This document shows positions 6,160 through 6,510 of a stretch of 6,510 nt of DNA, piece by piece (within the stretch, counting starts at the first letter, position 1; each line of letters opens with the position of its first letter). Under the pieces are notes generated by a model. It saw nothing but the letters and a program-made list of their open reading frames with translations. It did not search any database and was not told the origin of the DNA. The stretch is from Deltaproteobacteria bacterium. Its GTDB lineage: Bacteria > Desulfobacterota > Syntrophia > Syntrophales > Fen-1087. Made by a program: the position numbers and the translations under genes. The DNA lies in the NCBI GenBank assembly GCA_026388595.1, contig JAPLJM010000186.1:1-6510 (forward strand), given 5' to 3'.

Positions 6160-6510
6160 AGTCAGCCCAGATCAAGAAATACATTATTGCAACCCGTCCC
6201 TGGTCATTTACGATGTCCCTCATCTCTGTCACTGTGGGAACATTTCTCGCCGCCGAGGAGGGTCCGATTCTATGGAAATGGTTTGCCATCACCGCCATTG
6301 GGATAACCCTCTTCCATGCAGCCGCCAATGTCATTAACGACTATTACGATACCTTGTATGAGGTCGATCAACCGGACTCGCCCACAGCAAAATAACGCCC
6401 CCAGCCAATTCTGTAGTGACTGCTTACACCGCAGCAGCTCTTCCGGGAGGCGGTCATCCTCTTTTCCCTGACTTTTGCCATCGGCGTGACCACGGCATTG
6501 ATTCGTTCAT
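6156..6510 (+). pseudogene. UbiA/MenA-type prenyltransferase, 5' part, interrupted by three in-frame stops; runs off the window
   Basis: UbiA-family enzymes are integral membrane prenyltransferases that attach polyprenyl chains to aromatic acceptors; MenA acts on 1,4-dihydroxy-2-naphthoate in menaquinone synthesis. The N-terminus shows the ATRPWSF block (residues 12-18), two membrane segments (about 17-33 and 39-60) and the first Asp-rich motif NDYYDTLYEVD (61-71), followed by SPTAK. Homologs continue with YRPHPI. Here the frame reads TAA (6393-6395), then RPQPIL, then TAG and TGA (6414-6419), and then resumes in the same frame with LLTPQQLFREAVILFSLTFAIGVTTALIRS to the window end, including a third membrane segment. 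Frame is preserved, so these are substitutions rather than indels. This may be a real pseudogene, a locally corrupted sequence, or a gene with a short divergent patch. The start ATG lacks a strong Shine-Dalgarno site. MenA-like assignment is likely but substrate unproven. Confidence 0.65.

Noticed and set aside
1..6510. tRNA, rRNA or riboswitch genes
   Set aside because: No tRNA cloverleaf, rRNA segment or recognisable riboswitch consensus was seen by eye in the intergenic regions; covariance-model searches were not possible.

Overview
The window carries five protein-coding loci on both strands and looks like chromosome of an anaerobic bacterium with moderately high GC. A class III (oxygen-sensitive) ribonucleotide reductase-type protein, a zinc-ribbon SPFH protein and a menaquinone-type UbiA prenyltransferase would fit a Desulfobacterota (Syntrophales-like) genome. 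That assignment is an inference from gene content, not a demonstrated identity.

Layout: (1) 43-990 (+) is a complete D-2-hydroxyacid dehydrogenase with a strong Shine-Dalgarno site. (2) 991-1174 is an AT-rich convergent intergenic region holding related palindromic (REP-like) sequences, including a 19-bp inverted repeat with one mismatch. (3) 4644-1175 (-) is a two-gene operon. A SAMHD1-like HD-domain phosphohydrolase comes first, followed by an NrdD-like (anaerobic ribonucleoside-triphosphate reductase) protein whose ATG overlaps the HD stop codon as ATGA. (4) A divergent intergenic region (4681-4761) holds a good sigma-70 promoter reading rightward. (5) 4762-5895 (+) is an SPFH/Band-7 protein with three C-terminal zinc ribbons. 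(6) 5896-6155 has no recognisable gene but holds a candidate promoter, short direct repeats and a tiny ORF. (7) 6156 to the window end (+) is the start of a UbiA/MenA-type prenyltransferase interrupted by three in-frame stop codons within 27 bases, after which homologous coding resumes in the same frame.

The most interesting point is the HD/NrdD-like pair. The HD protein keeps its metal-binding and catalytic-type residues. The NrdD-like protein keeps the ATP-cone, the overall NrdD fold signatures and the zinc site, but by eye it lacks the cysteines expected at the two active-site positions. It also has Gln at one candidate glycyl-radical position. No NrdG activase is visible nearby. If alignment confirms this, the operon would pair a probable dNTP triphosphohydrolase with a catalytically silent, nucleotide-binding relative of ribonucleotide reductase, possibly a dNTP-sensing or dNTP-depleting module. 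The function is inference only.
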